This document shows, piece by piece, positions 48,395-59,464 of a DNA stretch of 64,000 nt. Under the pieces are notes generated by a model. The model was given only the letters and a program-made list of their open reading frames with translations. It was not told the origin of the DNA and searched no databases. Both the position numbers and the translations under genes were made by a program. Position 1 is the stretch's first letter. Every line of letters begins with the position of its first letter. The stretch covers positions 30,836,693 through 30,900,692 of the forward strand of contig OX411549.1 of the NCBI GenBank assembly GCA_948146395.1, read 5' to 3'. The stretch comes from Fragum whitleyi (lineage: Eukaryota; Mollusca; Bivalvia; Cardiida; Cardiidae).

Positions 48395-50813
48395 ATGGCC
48401 AAGCCAAAAATGAAGAAACGGACAAGGGTCGAGTTCGTCGCGGACTGAAGATCAACCGTAACCAAGAGATCCCTAGTCGAACAAATCAATGTAAAACTCG
48501 AATACCGCATTAAAGAAAATGGCTTGTTTGTATACGCTATGATACATGATAAATCTCTTTTGATTGACACTTGTTCTAGCATCAGTATTTCGAATAAAAA
48601 TATTGATTTATGGTCAAATAAAAGTGACTTAAAATTGAACCGGTCCATCAATCTATGGTGACCGTTACTGGTCATTCAGCACCCTTCCATAGATTTATTT
48701 TATGAACATTGGAACTCAAACTTTTGAACATAGCCTGTATCTAGTCGATATAAACAATGACATTTTGGGCTTTGGTTTTATACAAAGGCTTAACTGCAAT
48801 GTTTTGTTGAATGAACGTTGCTTAGAAATCGGGCGTGAACACATTTCATGTACTCTTTGAAAAGTATCGATAACTATAACTCTTGTCGCGTAACAGTGAA
48901 GGAAAACATGAATAATTCCCCCTGAAACGGAAATAATTTTACCTGGCAAATCATCTGGGCCTGTATCGCATTCCGTTGGATTTCTAAAACCGCACGAAAT
49001 TTTTTTCACGAAAAGTGAATTAGATTGCAAAATACGTGATAGATCTTAAAAACAGAGAAATTTCTTTGCGAGTATTTGATTTAGGTATCGAACCTTGTAC
49101 GGCATATATAGGGTCTGTGGTTGCAATTTATGAATCAATTTCTGAACAAAACATTCAATCTTTCGAGGCCTAATCGATAAACAACTTTTAAGGAGTCCCT
49201 TTCGAACCACCTTACCCACGTTTTTCGATAAAGTTGACAACATTGTCCGATGAACCAATTCCGACTGTCAAACAATTGCTCGTGCAGCATCGGAACTTGT
49301 TTTCAAAAGATGCGTATGACAAAGGTCGTATCCACTTGGCAGAACAAACCATTGACACAGAAATCGCCAGGCCCGTATAATTAGCACCGTATCGTAAACA
49401 TATACCATGGCAAATTCTTTTAACAACTTTTGTAGAACTATACGCTAAGAACATCCAGGCTAGTTAAGAATTGATTGGCCTCATGGTTAAGGCGGAAAAG
49501 ACTTTTTTCTTTGATTTTTGGCAAATTATGCCATTTTTCAGCCTTACCATGGAAACAAGAGTTTTTGAAGAAATGAAATTCTTTAAACAAATTTTGGGGA
49601 GCTTCGCCCAAGAACCATCCCTGCCAAGTTTCAGCTTGATTGGTATAGTGGTTTGAGAGGAGTCGAAATTTCTCTAAGATTTTCGGCCTTTTTTCGGACA
49701 TTCCGTTACAATCGCAACCAGAATTTTTGATCAAATTAAATTCTTTTAACAACTTTTGATGAGCTTCAATTAAAGATCATCCCTGCAAAATTTCAGCTTG
49801 ATTAGCCTAGTGGTTACGGAGGAGAATTTTTTCTTATAATCACAGTCATTTTCGGCCATTTTTCAGACATTTCGATACCATGGCAACCAGAGATTTTAAT
49901 GAAATTAAATTATTTTAACGACTTTTGAAGAGCTTTACCCAAGGATTATACCTGCCAAGTTTCAGCTTGATTGGTCTTGTTGTTTGTGAGGAGAAAACTT
50001 TTTCCTAATATTTTCAGCCATTTTCGGCCATTTTTCAGACTTTCTGTTACCATGGGAACTAGAGTTTTTGATAAAATTAAATTATTTTAACAACTTTTGA
50101 AAACATCACCCAAAGTTCATCCCTGCAAAGTTTCAGCTTGATTGACCTTGTGGTTTAGGAGGAGAAGAATTTTTCTAAGAATTTTGGCCAGTTTTGGCCT
50201 TTATATAACCATGGCAACAATATTTTTTGATGAAATCAAATTCTTTTTAAAAGTTTCAAAGAGCTGTACCAAAGGAACATCCCTGCCAAGTTCCAGCTTG
50301 ATTGGCCCAGTGGTTTAGGAGGAGAAGATGTTTAAAGAAATTATTGACGGACGGACAGACGCTGAATGATCACAATAGCTCACCCGGAGCACTTTGTGCT
50401 CAGGTGAGCTTAAAAGATGATAGAAAGCGGTAAAATGGAATTTTGGTGCAGTCCTTGGAGCAGCCCGATCGTCGTAGCTTCTAGGGGAAATGGAAGCGTA
50501 AGAATTTGCTGTTATAAATGATCGAAAATCCGGCTTTTGGCAAAGTGCGATGTCGGAGAAAGTTAAACCCAAAACAAGATCCTCCATCCAGCGCTTTGGC
50601 AGTCACGAGTTATGCTTTATGGAATCTATTGCGCTCCGACGACCTTCGAATAATAAATGGAAAGAATACTGTCAGGTTTGACGTGGCAAATATGTCTGGT
50701 ATATCTGGACGAAAATATAGTTGTCACTTAAACGTTTTTTGCAGCACGTTGAAAATTTTAAGACTGTATTCGCATGTCTGCGGGACGCTAATCTAAAACG
50801 TAATCCCGAACAA
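48395..50813 (+). pseudogene. Ty3/Gypsy-type pol relic, split by element H
   Basis: Plus-strand frames, broken by stops and shifts, follow the order of a Ty3/Gypsy pol. An aspartic-protease-like segment has LLIDTCSS at about 48557-48577, where the active site is normally DTG. A linker (about 48910-49020) has IIPPETEIILPG. The N-terminal RT lead-in (about 49215-49400) has QHRNLFSK and a stop. After element H, the RT core resumes at 50413 with SPWSSPIVV and GSVRIC. Roughly 40 residues are then missing, followed by DRKSGFWQ and KPKT, the active-site region LVYLDE (normally LVYLDD) at about 50697-50713, and VFACLRDANLK near 50775-50800. No LTRs, RNase H or integrase were recognised. It is clearly dead. 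The minus-strand frame 48208-48675 is its shadow. Confidence 0.8.
49404..50412 (+). mobile_element. Pearl-like / Helentron-type tandem-array element H
   Basis: Units of ~155 bp with the words accatggcaacagagtttttg-like and ctgccaagtttcagcttgat recur near 49530-49640, 49690-49800, 49870-49970, 50040-50140 and 50210-50310. They end with gacggacggacagacgctg (about 50347-50364) and hairpin 50377-50410 (AGCTCACCcggAGCAC / GTGCTcaGGTGAGCT), finishing CTTA. The left edge is approximate, set where the Gypsy lead-in stops. It is inserted in the Gypsy RT region. Confidence 0.8.
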
Positions 50814-50814
50814 T

Positions 50815-51335
50815 AGGACCATGATGGTCCTAGATCGCTCACCTGAGTCTCCTTTAGCCCTTAGGCATGACTTCAATTTAATAGACAGATGTCAACAAGG
50901 AGATAATTTCTAAGTTATATCAATACCATGGAATGTTTTCAGCTAAGAGTAAAAAGGATATGCTTAGACTCAGCCATTATCGGTATCGAAAAAGTTTTTA
51001 AGATTTCAAACTTTGTGGCTATGTGAAATAGGCAGGGTTCATTCAGCTCCCAAATATGTCACCAGGAGCATGGCAAGGAAACATTGATAGAAGTCAACTT
51101 TATAATATTACAAACAAAATGTAGAAGATGTCTGCCTTTTGATTTCAGAAAAGAAGATTGTTGAAGATTTCCCTATTTTTACCATTCTTTGTTAAGGATT
51201 AAGGGAGATAAGGATGGATTTCATTTATTTTAACAACTTTGGTAGAGCTTGACCAAGGAACACCCCTGCCAAGTATCACCAAGATTGGCCCACTGATTTA
51301 GGAGGGAGTAGTCTATAGACATTGTGGACGACTCA
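50815..51335 (+). mobile_element. Pearl-like element K, right-truncated
   Basis: Left hairpin AGGACCA-tga-TGGTCCT (50815-50831) is followed by agatcgctcacctgag, half of the family's right hairpin. Close to 51220-51310 is one unit like those of element H (acccctgccaagtatcacca). The right end shows only a weak gtggacgactc and no hairpin. It abuts the Gypsy RT remnant directly. Confidence 0.7.
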
Positions 51336-51373
51336 TATGGTGTACCGTTTGGGTCGAAAGTCTGCAAACAGTC

Positions 51374-51545
51374 GTGCACGCTTATTTATGGGGGTGCACC
51401 CGTAAATAATGGGGGTGCACCCGTATTAATTTTGGGTGAGCGTCTATATTTTAGGCGTGCACCCGTATTAATATGGGTGCACGTCCATAATTTGGACGTG
51501 CACCCCCAAAATTATACGGGTGCACGTCCAAATATGGACGCGCAC
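51374..51545. repeat. Phased GTGCAC array
   Basis: GTGCAC (or one-base variants GTGAGC, GCGCAC) occurs at 51374, 51394, 51415, 51436, 51457, 51477, 51498, 51520 and 51540, always 20-22 bp apart, with AT-rich spacers such as taaataatg and tattaat. Neighbouring units alternate to form hairpins. The 79-codon plus-strand frame here is an artefact of the 21-bp period. Confidence 0.9.
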
Positions 51546-53393
51546 GCCTACTTTTCGCCATAATTTTTACCAGCCAATCAAAAGTACTGTCTTAAACCTA
51601 TATTTTGGACTCCTGGTTGGGGAAGGCCGGAATATCAAATAGATATTATTCGCATTTATATTTTGTCTGTTAAAATTACCTATATGATAAATATAATCTG
51701 AATATCTAGATATGAAATTTAAATGTAATAAGCTTTCGATGAAAATGAGTATCGTACTGTTATTTGACCGCGTAACAAAGCATTGGTTATAATCCGTTTT
51801 TCAATCAACACGTTTTGTCGATCGGTCCATTTCACAATATAGAGAAAAGGATCTGTTTATTTTGAAATGGTAATCGAGTGTTTATGTATCTAAAACCATT
51901 TTTTTAATCGATGAATTTAAAAAAAAACTTTCTTAAATCTACATTATTTTTTATGACTCTCGTTTAAGTTGTTCTTTGTATTTCAAATGTAAAATTCACA
52001 TGACGTGAAAAAGCATTCTCACTTCTCCGAGATAAAGTATTCCAAACTTGCCTTTTCCCCACTGAAAAAAAACAACATTCCATGGAATTTGATTTCTTTG
52101 AACACATTATACTGTGATACTGTAATAGGGATGGTATATCTTGAATAAGTTTACTGAAAGGTTTAGGTTAAGAATATGAAAAATATCAAGAAACCACTTT
52201 TCGGCTTTATAGTTCCATCGGTGGTGACGACTTGATTACCCGTTTGTGTTTCATGTGTGCTTTCATTTAATTCCTTTTAAAAATATAAATACGATGAGGT
52301 TTTACTTACAGCAGTTATTAAAAAAAATGTACATTAGTCCTAATTGTCCGTCCAGTATCACTATTTATCACTGAACGCATTTGTTAACTTGGTTACTTGT
52401 ATTTTTTCCTATATTTTAAAAAAATGTCAACTATACAGGATGTTTAAAATTCGATACCCAGTGTCAAAACAGATAAGATAATTTGCCTCCCTATCGGATT
52501 CAATAAACCATGACACGTATCTCCTGTGTGTGTGTATTTCAGTTTATATATCGTCGCTACCGTAGCACATGCCCATATGAGCGACGCCCCCAGAAGACGT
52601 TTAGTTGTTAGAAAGGTTTACATATGGATTAATTTGTACTACTGCTATTTTTATGTATTACAAACAGGTCAAATACTAAGACAGATTTATTCATACTGAA
52701 TACGGAAGAGAATCAAGTAAAAAAGTTTCAAAATTATGTACAATCAAAAGATAATAAGCATTCCTATTTTTAATGGGTAAAAGTGTAAACTTTCACACCT
52801 AAGATGACAAACCAAAGAGCTTGACAAGCATAACAAATATTGACACATGACAAGGTGTTAAATCCTTCATACAAAATTGAAAATCAAGAAATTATCAAAG
52901 TTCATATATCATGATTAAAATAGATGGGTTTTTTAATGTACTAGACCCATAACTAAGTGGTAAACTGTTACTTAAATGTAGGACTTACTTTTTTGGTTAC
53001 TCTTTTACTTTATTTTTTCCTGTTACATTCTTTCCTACAATCCTTGTAAATATACACTTCTGTTTGATATTAGGTGTTACTTTCTATAATTTTATCCGAT
53101 CGACAAAGTAATGGTTATGAAGCCTAAAAAATAATAAAAAAATAATAAAACAAATAATAAAGAAAGAAAATATAAAGCTAAACAAATTTGAAGTTTTTTT
53201 CTTTCTTTTTTTCTTTTATTTCTTTCACCGCCGATTCAGTTAGAAAGGTTAGTTCGACAAAATTGATCGTTCATTACTTTTTCAAAAAAATAATCAACGA
53301 AAAAGTTAGTTCTAAATTTGTCAAGTCAATTAAATCCATGTACAGCGTAGTTAAATCTTATGTGCGATACAGATCGGAAGAGTGGGATTATGT
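51546..53393. other. AT-rich non-genic stretch
   Basis: No repeats shared with the rest of the window and no coding motifs noticed. It includes A/T-rich low-complexity sequence near 53125-53220. Confidence 0.4.
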
Positions 53394-53538
53394 TTTCACT
53401 CTATCTTTTCTATTCATCGCCCTGTCTCTCTCTTGTCAAATCCCCTCTTTCTTCTTCTCTCTGCTCTCTCTCTCTCTTTCTCTCTCTCTATCTTAGGTCT
53501 CTGTCTCTTTCTGCCTCTCTTTTTCTCTCTCTTGAGAT
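53394..53538. repeat. (CT)n-rich microsatellite
   Basis: Irregular tctctctctctttctctctc tract, densest at 53458-53538. Overlapping open frames in all three plus frames reflect low complexity, not genes. Confidence 0.85.
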
Positions 53539-54284
53539 TTTACAATATATGTATATTTCCACTGATGCTGCAGGCAGTGCATGGAAATGGAAGACCATAT
53601 GGTATAACGTTACTGGTGACAATTAATATGAAGTTAAACATGGAGTTAAACCTTTTTTTAATTGAATAATAAAAGATAAAGATAAGGCAAGAATGTAGGG
53701 CCCTGAATGGTCTTTTAAGGTGGCAATGGTCAGCAGCCTCTCGACACTTTAAACCGGGAGTAGGTTTTCGTTTATTTTACGGCTCTCTTTAGACATTGTT
53801 TAACAAGATCGGTTTTCATAAGATTCTGCTTTAGGAAATAACGTAGAATAATTATGATACAATTTCATAATCTAGCTTCTGCTGAAATTTGTACAAAATA
53901 AAAGAAAAATACAGTTTTTAAACATGGCGAAAAATAAGAAAAAATCATTGTGTAATTTCTTAAAAATAGATCTTTGTGGACCCCCCTTAAAGAAACAAAA
54001 ACTGATGCACTTTAACGATTGGCATATTACGCAAATGCAATTGATCAAACAGAATTGTCCTTGGCAATACCCATTGTGGACATGTATAAGGTCTATCAAC
54101 ATGAATGTGTTTTATAGCTATCAGCGGGTACTGAGTTCATACTAGACATAAAAAGAATATAAACGTTTTACCGGAAAAAAATTAAATTGTGCATTTTACC
54201 ACTTTCAAATACCGAGCTTTACATATTGATGCAGTAAACATTTTTCCGAAGGTCTTCGAAATTTTGTAAATCATACAGTACGGA

Positions 54285-54465
54285 ACATCAGGAATTTGAC
54301 AATCCGATTGGGACGTGATTGAACGCTGAGCGGTGATTGAACGTTTATGAATGATCGTGATTGCCCGCTGAACGTTTTTTCTTCTGATTGGATTGAACGC
54401 TTTCTATGCTAAATCCGACCGTTCAATCAAATTGAACGGTGCGTTCAATCATTCAATTAAAAACA
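54285..54465. repeat. TTGAACG-rich hairpin cluster
   Basis: gattgaacg or its complement appears at least six times, ending in the hairpin accgttcaat-caa-attgaacggt near 54419-54441. It lies just left of the terminal-repeat element. Confidence 0.65.
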
Positions 54466-54618
54466 TAAATAACGAAAGAAATCAAACGAAATATGAAAAA
54501 TATATTTTTCCAAGCATATTTTTTTAATTTATCCGCAGGGGTCCACAGCAAATTACCTACTATCATGTTGTAAAGATTATTTCCCTTGAATAAAAAGCCG
54601 CCATTTACACACGCAGCT

Positions 54619-55090
54619 GGATCCGCTCCGGTCACAATTTACTTCCTAGGTCGTTGTACCCTCAAATAGTCCGGTTAGAAAAAATGATATGCTCCTTTTG
54701 CCACACTGTTTTAATGTTTAAATAACAGTAAAGGGCTTGAAATGAGGTTCAGCTAAGTGCCAGACCTCTGCTACATTTCATGCATAGGATTAAATGAATT
54801 TAGTTGCGAACTACTTTTTCTTGGAGCCTGACCTTTGATGGAGGTACCAGAGTTGACATACACTTTCGTACCAAGAGAATTTTGAGGGTAGTTGTGCGCA
54901 ATGAAAAATTGTGAAAAAAGTTATCCTGCAAGGTACTGTTTTCTCGGGCTGATATGCAAGAACATGTATTGCTCTTTCAGCCACACTAAGTTATTTAGCC
55001 CAAATTAGTTTTTTAAAAGAGCTACAGACTGTCAAAATGTGCCAATTTACTATATAATTTAACACGGCCAAAACAGACAGGAGTGTAACC
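54619..55090 (+). repeat. Left 472-bp terminal direct repeat
   Basis: Begins ggatccgctccggtcacaat and ends acaggagtgtaacc. It matches 58372-58843 with no difference that I could find by reading. Preceded by AGCT. Confidence 0.9.
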
Positions 55091-55600
55091 TATATCAAGA
55101 TGGGGGGGTCACACAAAAATAACGCTTGTAAAGTTCTTTTCATAGATTTTTGGCTCAAAATGTCACTGTGCACTAGTAAATATGTTCAACAATTGGATTT
55201 TAATAATATTCTTCCAATTTAATAGAAATTTGAATTTGATTTTTTTAAAAAAAATATTAAAATGTCAATTTTATCCCTTTTAAGTACTTTGATTCCAATT
55301 GGAATGCTTTGGCCTTTTTCACATGATGTCATAACAAGCTGTCTGCACCATTGATCACCCGAACCAGACTTTTTAACTGTAAACAATTTGAATTTACATC
55401 TAAAAAAGATTTGGATTAATCCCTAAACCTTGGGACATGAGCCCCTTAAACGCCCCTTTTGTATGAATTTGCTCTGTTTCGGCTAGCATCAAGCCTCATC
55501 AGTGGTGTTGCTCTACACCAGACAGAGATTGTCTCATCCTGTCTCATCTCATCTTATTTGTGATTTGGTCCCGTAAATCTCTGTCACATCTATTTCACTA

Positions 55601-57469
55601 TTAGTGGACAGTCTGCGCATAATTATGTATGTCATCATTGGCCACGCCTTTAATGTAGTCCTGTATTTTGTTTATGTTTCGTTTTTTCTTAACCTCCCGG
55701 TGTTGAAATTCCATAAGAGCTCTTCTTCTAAGGCGGTTCCTTTTAAAAGTGTCGGTTTTTCTGTACAATTTGTCCTTAATTCTTTTTAAAGAAATTTGCT
55801 GGAGTCGCTTTTTGGCCCAAACTCCAAGCCCGGTCCCCGATATTTTCCAAAGTTTCTTTCTGACTGCTATGTCCAGAGTATTGTTAGAACGCAATATTTG
55901 GGCTGAAAGTCCTCCAGTGAAAGTCCTGCTGTAGTTTATATTTTTGCTTAAGGTTGCAGATGCTGCCCTATTAAATGCTTCACACTTCTGTGTGGATGTC
56001 CTTGAACTCACACTGTAAATTGCACCATCACTAAGTCTCATCTGCAAAATAACTTCCAACAGCGCCTTGTCGTTCTCAGTCATACGCAGATATGTTATGT
56101 TCGCAGGGCCTAGTACTTTAGAATTGTGCCACCAAGTTGAAACGCCATCACATACAAGTGAATGGTTGGCACAGTTACTACAATTTCCAGCATAACAGTC
56201 AACAGTAGATGATCTTATTGAGGGTAAGTCTTTCAACATTTTGGTTATGTCCCCCTGGCCCCTTCTTGCCATTTCTTCAATTATAGCATTACACCGCATT
56301 CTTATGTCATTTCCCAGCTTCCCCTGTGCGGTCTGTCTGTCACGCTTCGTATTGAACGGGAACATTTTTTCACTAAAGTTAACGTTACGTACTTTCCTCT
56401 CTTGGCAAACGGATAAATGATTCGGGTCGGCCTGCCTCGTCACATTCCACACGTCATCGAGAGTTCTGTAAAAGTCCTGCATGCCGAGCTGAGACTTTGT
56501 GTCGCCATCCGTGGTTAGCGTTCGAACCAAGAACCCGTCTTTGTATAAGTCTTCAGCCACATTGTAAGCCATTTTTCTTTCTGAGTGTGGTGTGAAGTAT
56601 TCTAAGTCTGCAGAGCAACCTGCATGACCACCAGGGCAGAATACATCCAGTCCTTTGTATCTGAGGGAGGCCCCTGTCATACAGAGCTTGTTTTCAACCG
56701 ACATCGCGACAATGAACTTGTATTCTGTATGATTCTCGGTCGCTATAGTATATGCCTGAGATGAGCTTTGCCCTGGTTTGTAGGAGGAAATCATTCTCTG
56801 GCTATTATATCTAGCATCAATTGAAAGGTCTAGCTGCTTTGGATCCTTTGAGCCAATAGAAATGTTGTGTTTAGTCACAATTTCACGTTTCTCTGCCATA
56901 TCATCACTGTTTATCTTTACAATCTTCTTGCTGACCTGCTTGCAGAGTTCATGCATATGGCTTGCTGCTGGAAAAGGCAGGTCAAGTTGTGTGAATAAGT
57001 CCTCAGCTCTGGATACACCCATGGGACTATCCATCAGTGCCACAGCAAGATTCGTATTGAGTACCGCCGCGCCTCTGGTGTCCTTAATTTCCTCATACAT
57101 TTTAAAAAATTCTGACAGATAGCCACATGAGTTGCATTTAAATTGTAGTTTTATTCCAAGTCCTGCTTTCACCTCATTTGCAAAGGTGATCTGAGGAGCC
57201 CTGCATCTTGTCCTGTTGTGGCTTTTCACCAGTTGATTTATAGAAAATACTAACTTGCTCATGCTTACAATACGGTTTCCCTTGAAGGCATCTTGTTCTG
57301 TGTCACGTTGTCGCAGGTTATAGGTGCGATCCCCAGAAAGGGTGTTGTCGGTAGTTGAAATAGAACCATTTTCTTCACCGGTTTGACTGGAGGGTCCTGG
57401 TTGGTTACTTCTCAATAAATGATATGTATTCCCTTTTTGAAAATAGTTTGATCTGCTGCGTTTAACCAT
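55601..57469 (-). CDS. Mutator-like transposase-domain protein (622 aa)
   Basis: Intact minus-strand ORF starting at ATG 57469-57467 (context CAACATGG), with no introns. I recognise it as the large, DDE-type 'Mutator-like transposase domain' family common in bivalve genomes; the assignment is from remembered family wording. From the N terminus: a basic, Ser-rich tail (1-60), a CNSCGY zinc-finger half near 112-117, LNTNLAVALMDSPMG (137-151), an acidic-residue site LDLSIDARY (213-221), CPGGHAGC (278-285), LTTDGDTKS (318-326), a CYAGNCSNC cysteine cluster (425-433), and TQKCEAFNR (493-501) with a candidate catalytic Glu at 497. The C terminus (about 550-605) is Lys/Arg-rich. D218, D321 or D323 and E497 are possible DDE residues (inference). 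It would bind and cut the ends of its own element. It is the only gene of the surrounding 4.2-kb element. Confidence 0.8.
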   Translation of the reverse strand: MVKRSRSNYFQKGNTYHLLRSNQPGPSSQTGEENGSISTTDNTLSGDRTYNLRQRDTEQDAFKGNRIVSMSKLVFSINQLVKSHNRTRCRAPQITFANEVKAGLGIKLQFKCNSCGYLSEFFKMYEEIKDTRGAAVLNTNLAVALMDSPMGVSRAEDLFTQLDLPFPAASHMHELCKQVSKKIVKINSDDMAEKREIVTKHNISIGSKDPKQLDLSIDARYNSQRMISSYKPGQSSSQAYTIATENHTEYKFIVAMSVENKLCMTGASLRYKGLDVFCPGGHAGCSADLEYFTPHSERKMAYNVAEDLYKDGFLVRTLTTDGDTKSQLGMQDFYRTLDDVWNVTRQADPNHLSVCQERKVRNVNFSEKMFPFNTKRDRQTAQGKLGNDIRMRCNAIIEEMARRGQGDITKMLKDLPSIRSSTVDCYAGNCSNCANHSLVCDGVSTWWHNSKVLGPANITYLRMTENDKALLEVILQMRLSDGAIYSVSSRTSTQKCEAFNRAASATLSKNINYSRTFTGGLSAQILRSNNTLDIAVRKKLWKISGTGLGVWAKKRLQQISLKRIKDKLYRKTDTFKRNRLRRRALMEFQHREVKKKRNINKIQDYIKGVANDDIHNYAQTVH

Positions 57470-58371
57470 GTTGAAACAATATTTTATTTATTTTTAAGAT
57501 TTCTCTATAATGAATGAGTAGCTGGTTATGGTATTGAGAGGCTTTTGCATCTTCTTTTATACCTACCCAGCAATGTCAGTGTCATATGACGGCACTAATT
57601 GGATTGGTTGGCATTCAAAGTGACCACTTGATATTAAGATAATCAGCTTCCAAACCCTAGCCCTTGTATGGATATATCCTGTTAGAGCCCATTCTCTTTG
57701 TTTCACAAATATCCTTGTATTTTGATACAGCAGCCTCTTTGATCAAAATGGTAAAAGTAAAAAAAAATAGAACTTAAGATTTAACATAATAGACAAAAGA
57801 TAAACACCACCACTATTTTGCTCTAAAGGCCTAATGCCCATTTACAGTTCACCTTACCCTTTTCAACACTGTCAAATTAAGTGTATTTTCCTTTTTCCTA
57901 GGTGTTTTTTTACTCTAACTTAGTGTAAACATATTAGATTTTTAGAATCAGCCATTCATGAGGTTTTGTGTTCATTGTATTGAAATTTCTATACAATAAT
58001 TGAACATTTTTTAAAATTTTAATTCACTTTTTTTTTTAAATGCTATTTTTTAAAGCATTTCATTTTAGCATAGACATCTGGGAAAGGGTTCAAAGTGAAG
58101 AAGAGTAATTTTTCTGCAAGGGACTTTTTATTTTATGAAAATTGATGACTTTTTACAAAAGTTATTGCAATTTCTAACCATCAGGTGAGGGAAACTGAAA
58201 CTACTCCTTTTTGGCCCTAATTTCAGAAATATAGGCCTTGTACTAATTCTACTGCCATTTTTCTTCTAAGTGATATTTTTGGAAAATTTAAAAACGGGGA
58301 ATGTTGTAATACATATGCGCTTCAAATGGGGGCATTTTTGTCAAAATTGAAAAAAAAAAGTTTGATATTTA

Positions 58372-58843
58372 GGATCCGCTCCGGTCACAATTTACTTCCT
58401 AGGTCGTTGTACCCTCAAATAGTCCGGTTAGAAAAAATGATATGCTCCTTTTGCCACACTGTTTTAATGTTTAAATAACAGTAAAGGGCTTGAAATGAGG
58501 TTCAGCTAAGTGCCAGACCTCTGCTACATTTCATGCATAGGATTAAATGAATTTAGTTGCGAACTACTTTTTCTTGGAGCCTGACCTTTGATGGAGGTAC
58601 CAGAGTTGACATACACTTTCGTACCAAGAGAATTTTGAGGGTAGTTGTGCGCAATGAAAAATTGTGAAAAAAGTTATCCTGCAAGGTACTGTTTTCTCGG
58701 GCTGATATGCAAGAACATGTATTGCTCTTTCAGCCACACTAAGTTATTTAGCCCAAATTAGTTTTTTAAAAGAGCTACAGACTGTCAAAATGTGCCAATT
58801 TACTATATAATTTAACACGGCCAAAACAGACAGGAGTGTAACC
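58372..58843 (+). repeat. Right 472-bp terminal direct repeat
   Basis: Same length and sequence as 54619-55090, followed by AGCT. Just before it lies an A-run (gaaaaaaaaaagtttgatat). A polypurine-tract role is possible but not supported by any RT gene. Confidence 0.9.
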
Positions 58844-59464
58844 AGCTGAACTCTAATTAAAAAAAAACTTTTTGGAAAAATTCTCATGTTTCCAGATTTT
58901 AATCTTGAAAACCATTGGCTGGAGTTAAAATAAGCTTCGTTAAGACTGGAAATTGATCTTATTTAAGAATACTAGGATCGCCAAAGAAATCGACAGTTGA
59001 ATATGATGTCACTTTTTCGGACCTCGAACCTTTCGACCTGTCGACTTTACTGCATGTGGTCATTTAGCCTACTAGATGCCGTTGACTAGTCGGGTCGCCA
59101 ACAATAGTGTTTGATTCCATAATGAATTAATCAGGTCAGAAAAGAATATAAAACTCTGTGTCTGTGATGTAAAAAAAGGAAACCCGAGCCAACCAGATGA
59201 TTAGGCCTGGCCCGGTCCATTCACAGGGCATTGCATCGAAAGAATGAATTAGATGTCAACTTATCAGAAATTTGTCATCAATTTCATCAACTATTCTACA
59301 TTAAGTCATCAGTGATGCCTCACCAAAGCAAACAGAGTGTTTATGTGACAGTAGCTTAAGCAAAAGAGGAACATACGCTTTCTATGATCATTCGATATAT
59401 TTGTCACTATTTATCTATTGCATTACAGTCAATAGTTCAAAAATTAAAGGAAAATGCGTGTATA

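Larger units (their letters stand above)
54619..58843 (-). mobile_element. 4.2-kb element with 472-bp terminal direct repeats and a Mutator-like transposase ORF
   Basis: The element consists of two same-orientation 472-bp repeats (54619-55090, 58372-58843) around a 3.28-kb interior. AGCT lies immediately outside both (54615-54618 and 58844-58847), which fits a 4-bp target duplication. The repeats begin GGATCCGC and end GTGTAACC, not the TG...CA usual for LTRs. The interior holds one long minus-strand ORF and no reverse transcriptase, RNase H or integrase that I can recognise. A short inverted match ATATCAA lies just inside each repeat. The repeats look identical along their whole length, so the insertion is recent. 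A tandem insertion or local duplication of a repeat is the main alternative explanation. Confidence 0.7.

Noticed and set aside
48208..48675. 155-codon minus-strand frame
   Set aside because: It is antisense to the protease-like part of the Gypsy relic, which has recognisable motifs on the plus strand.
51374..51545. Possible CRISPR-like array
   Set aside because: The repeat core is only about 6-10 bp with spacers of about 12 bp in a eukaryotic genome; it does not fit CRISPR dimensions.
51324..51563. 79-codon frame with a repeated GGAPV pattern
   Set aside because: The pattern follows from the 21-bp period of the GTGCAC array.
53188..53669. Overlapping plus-strand frames rich in Ser/Leu/Phe
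   Set aside because: They come from the (CT)n tract and AT-rich low-complexity sequence.
53924..54145. 73-codon plus-strand frame starting at a good ATG context (aaacATGGCG)
   Set aside because: The lysine-rich start looks plausible, but no family was recognised and no exon structure could be supported.
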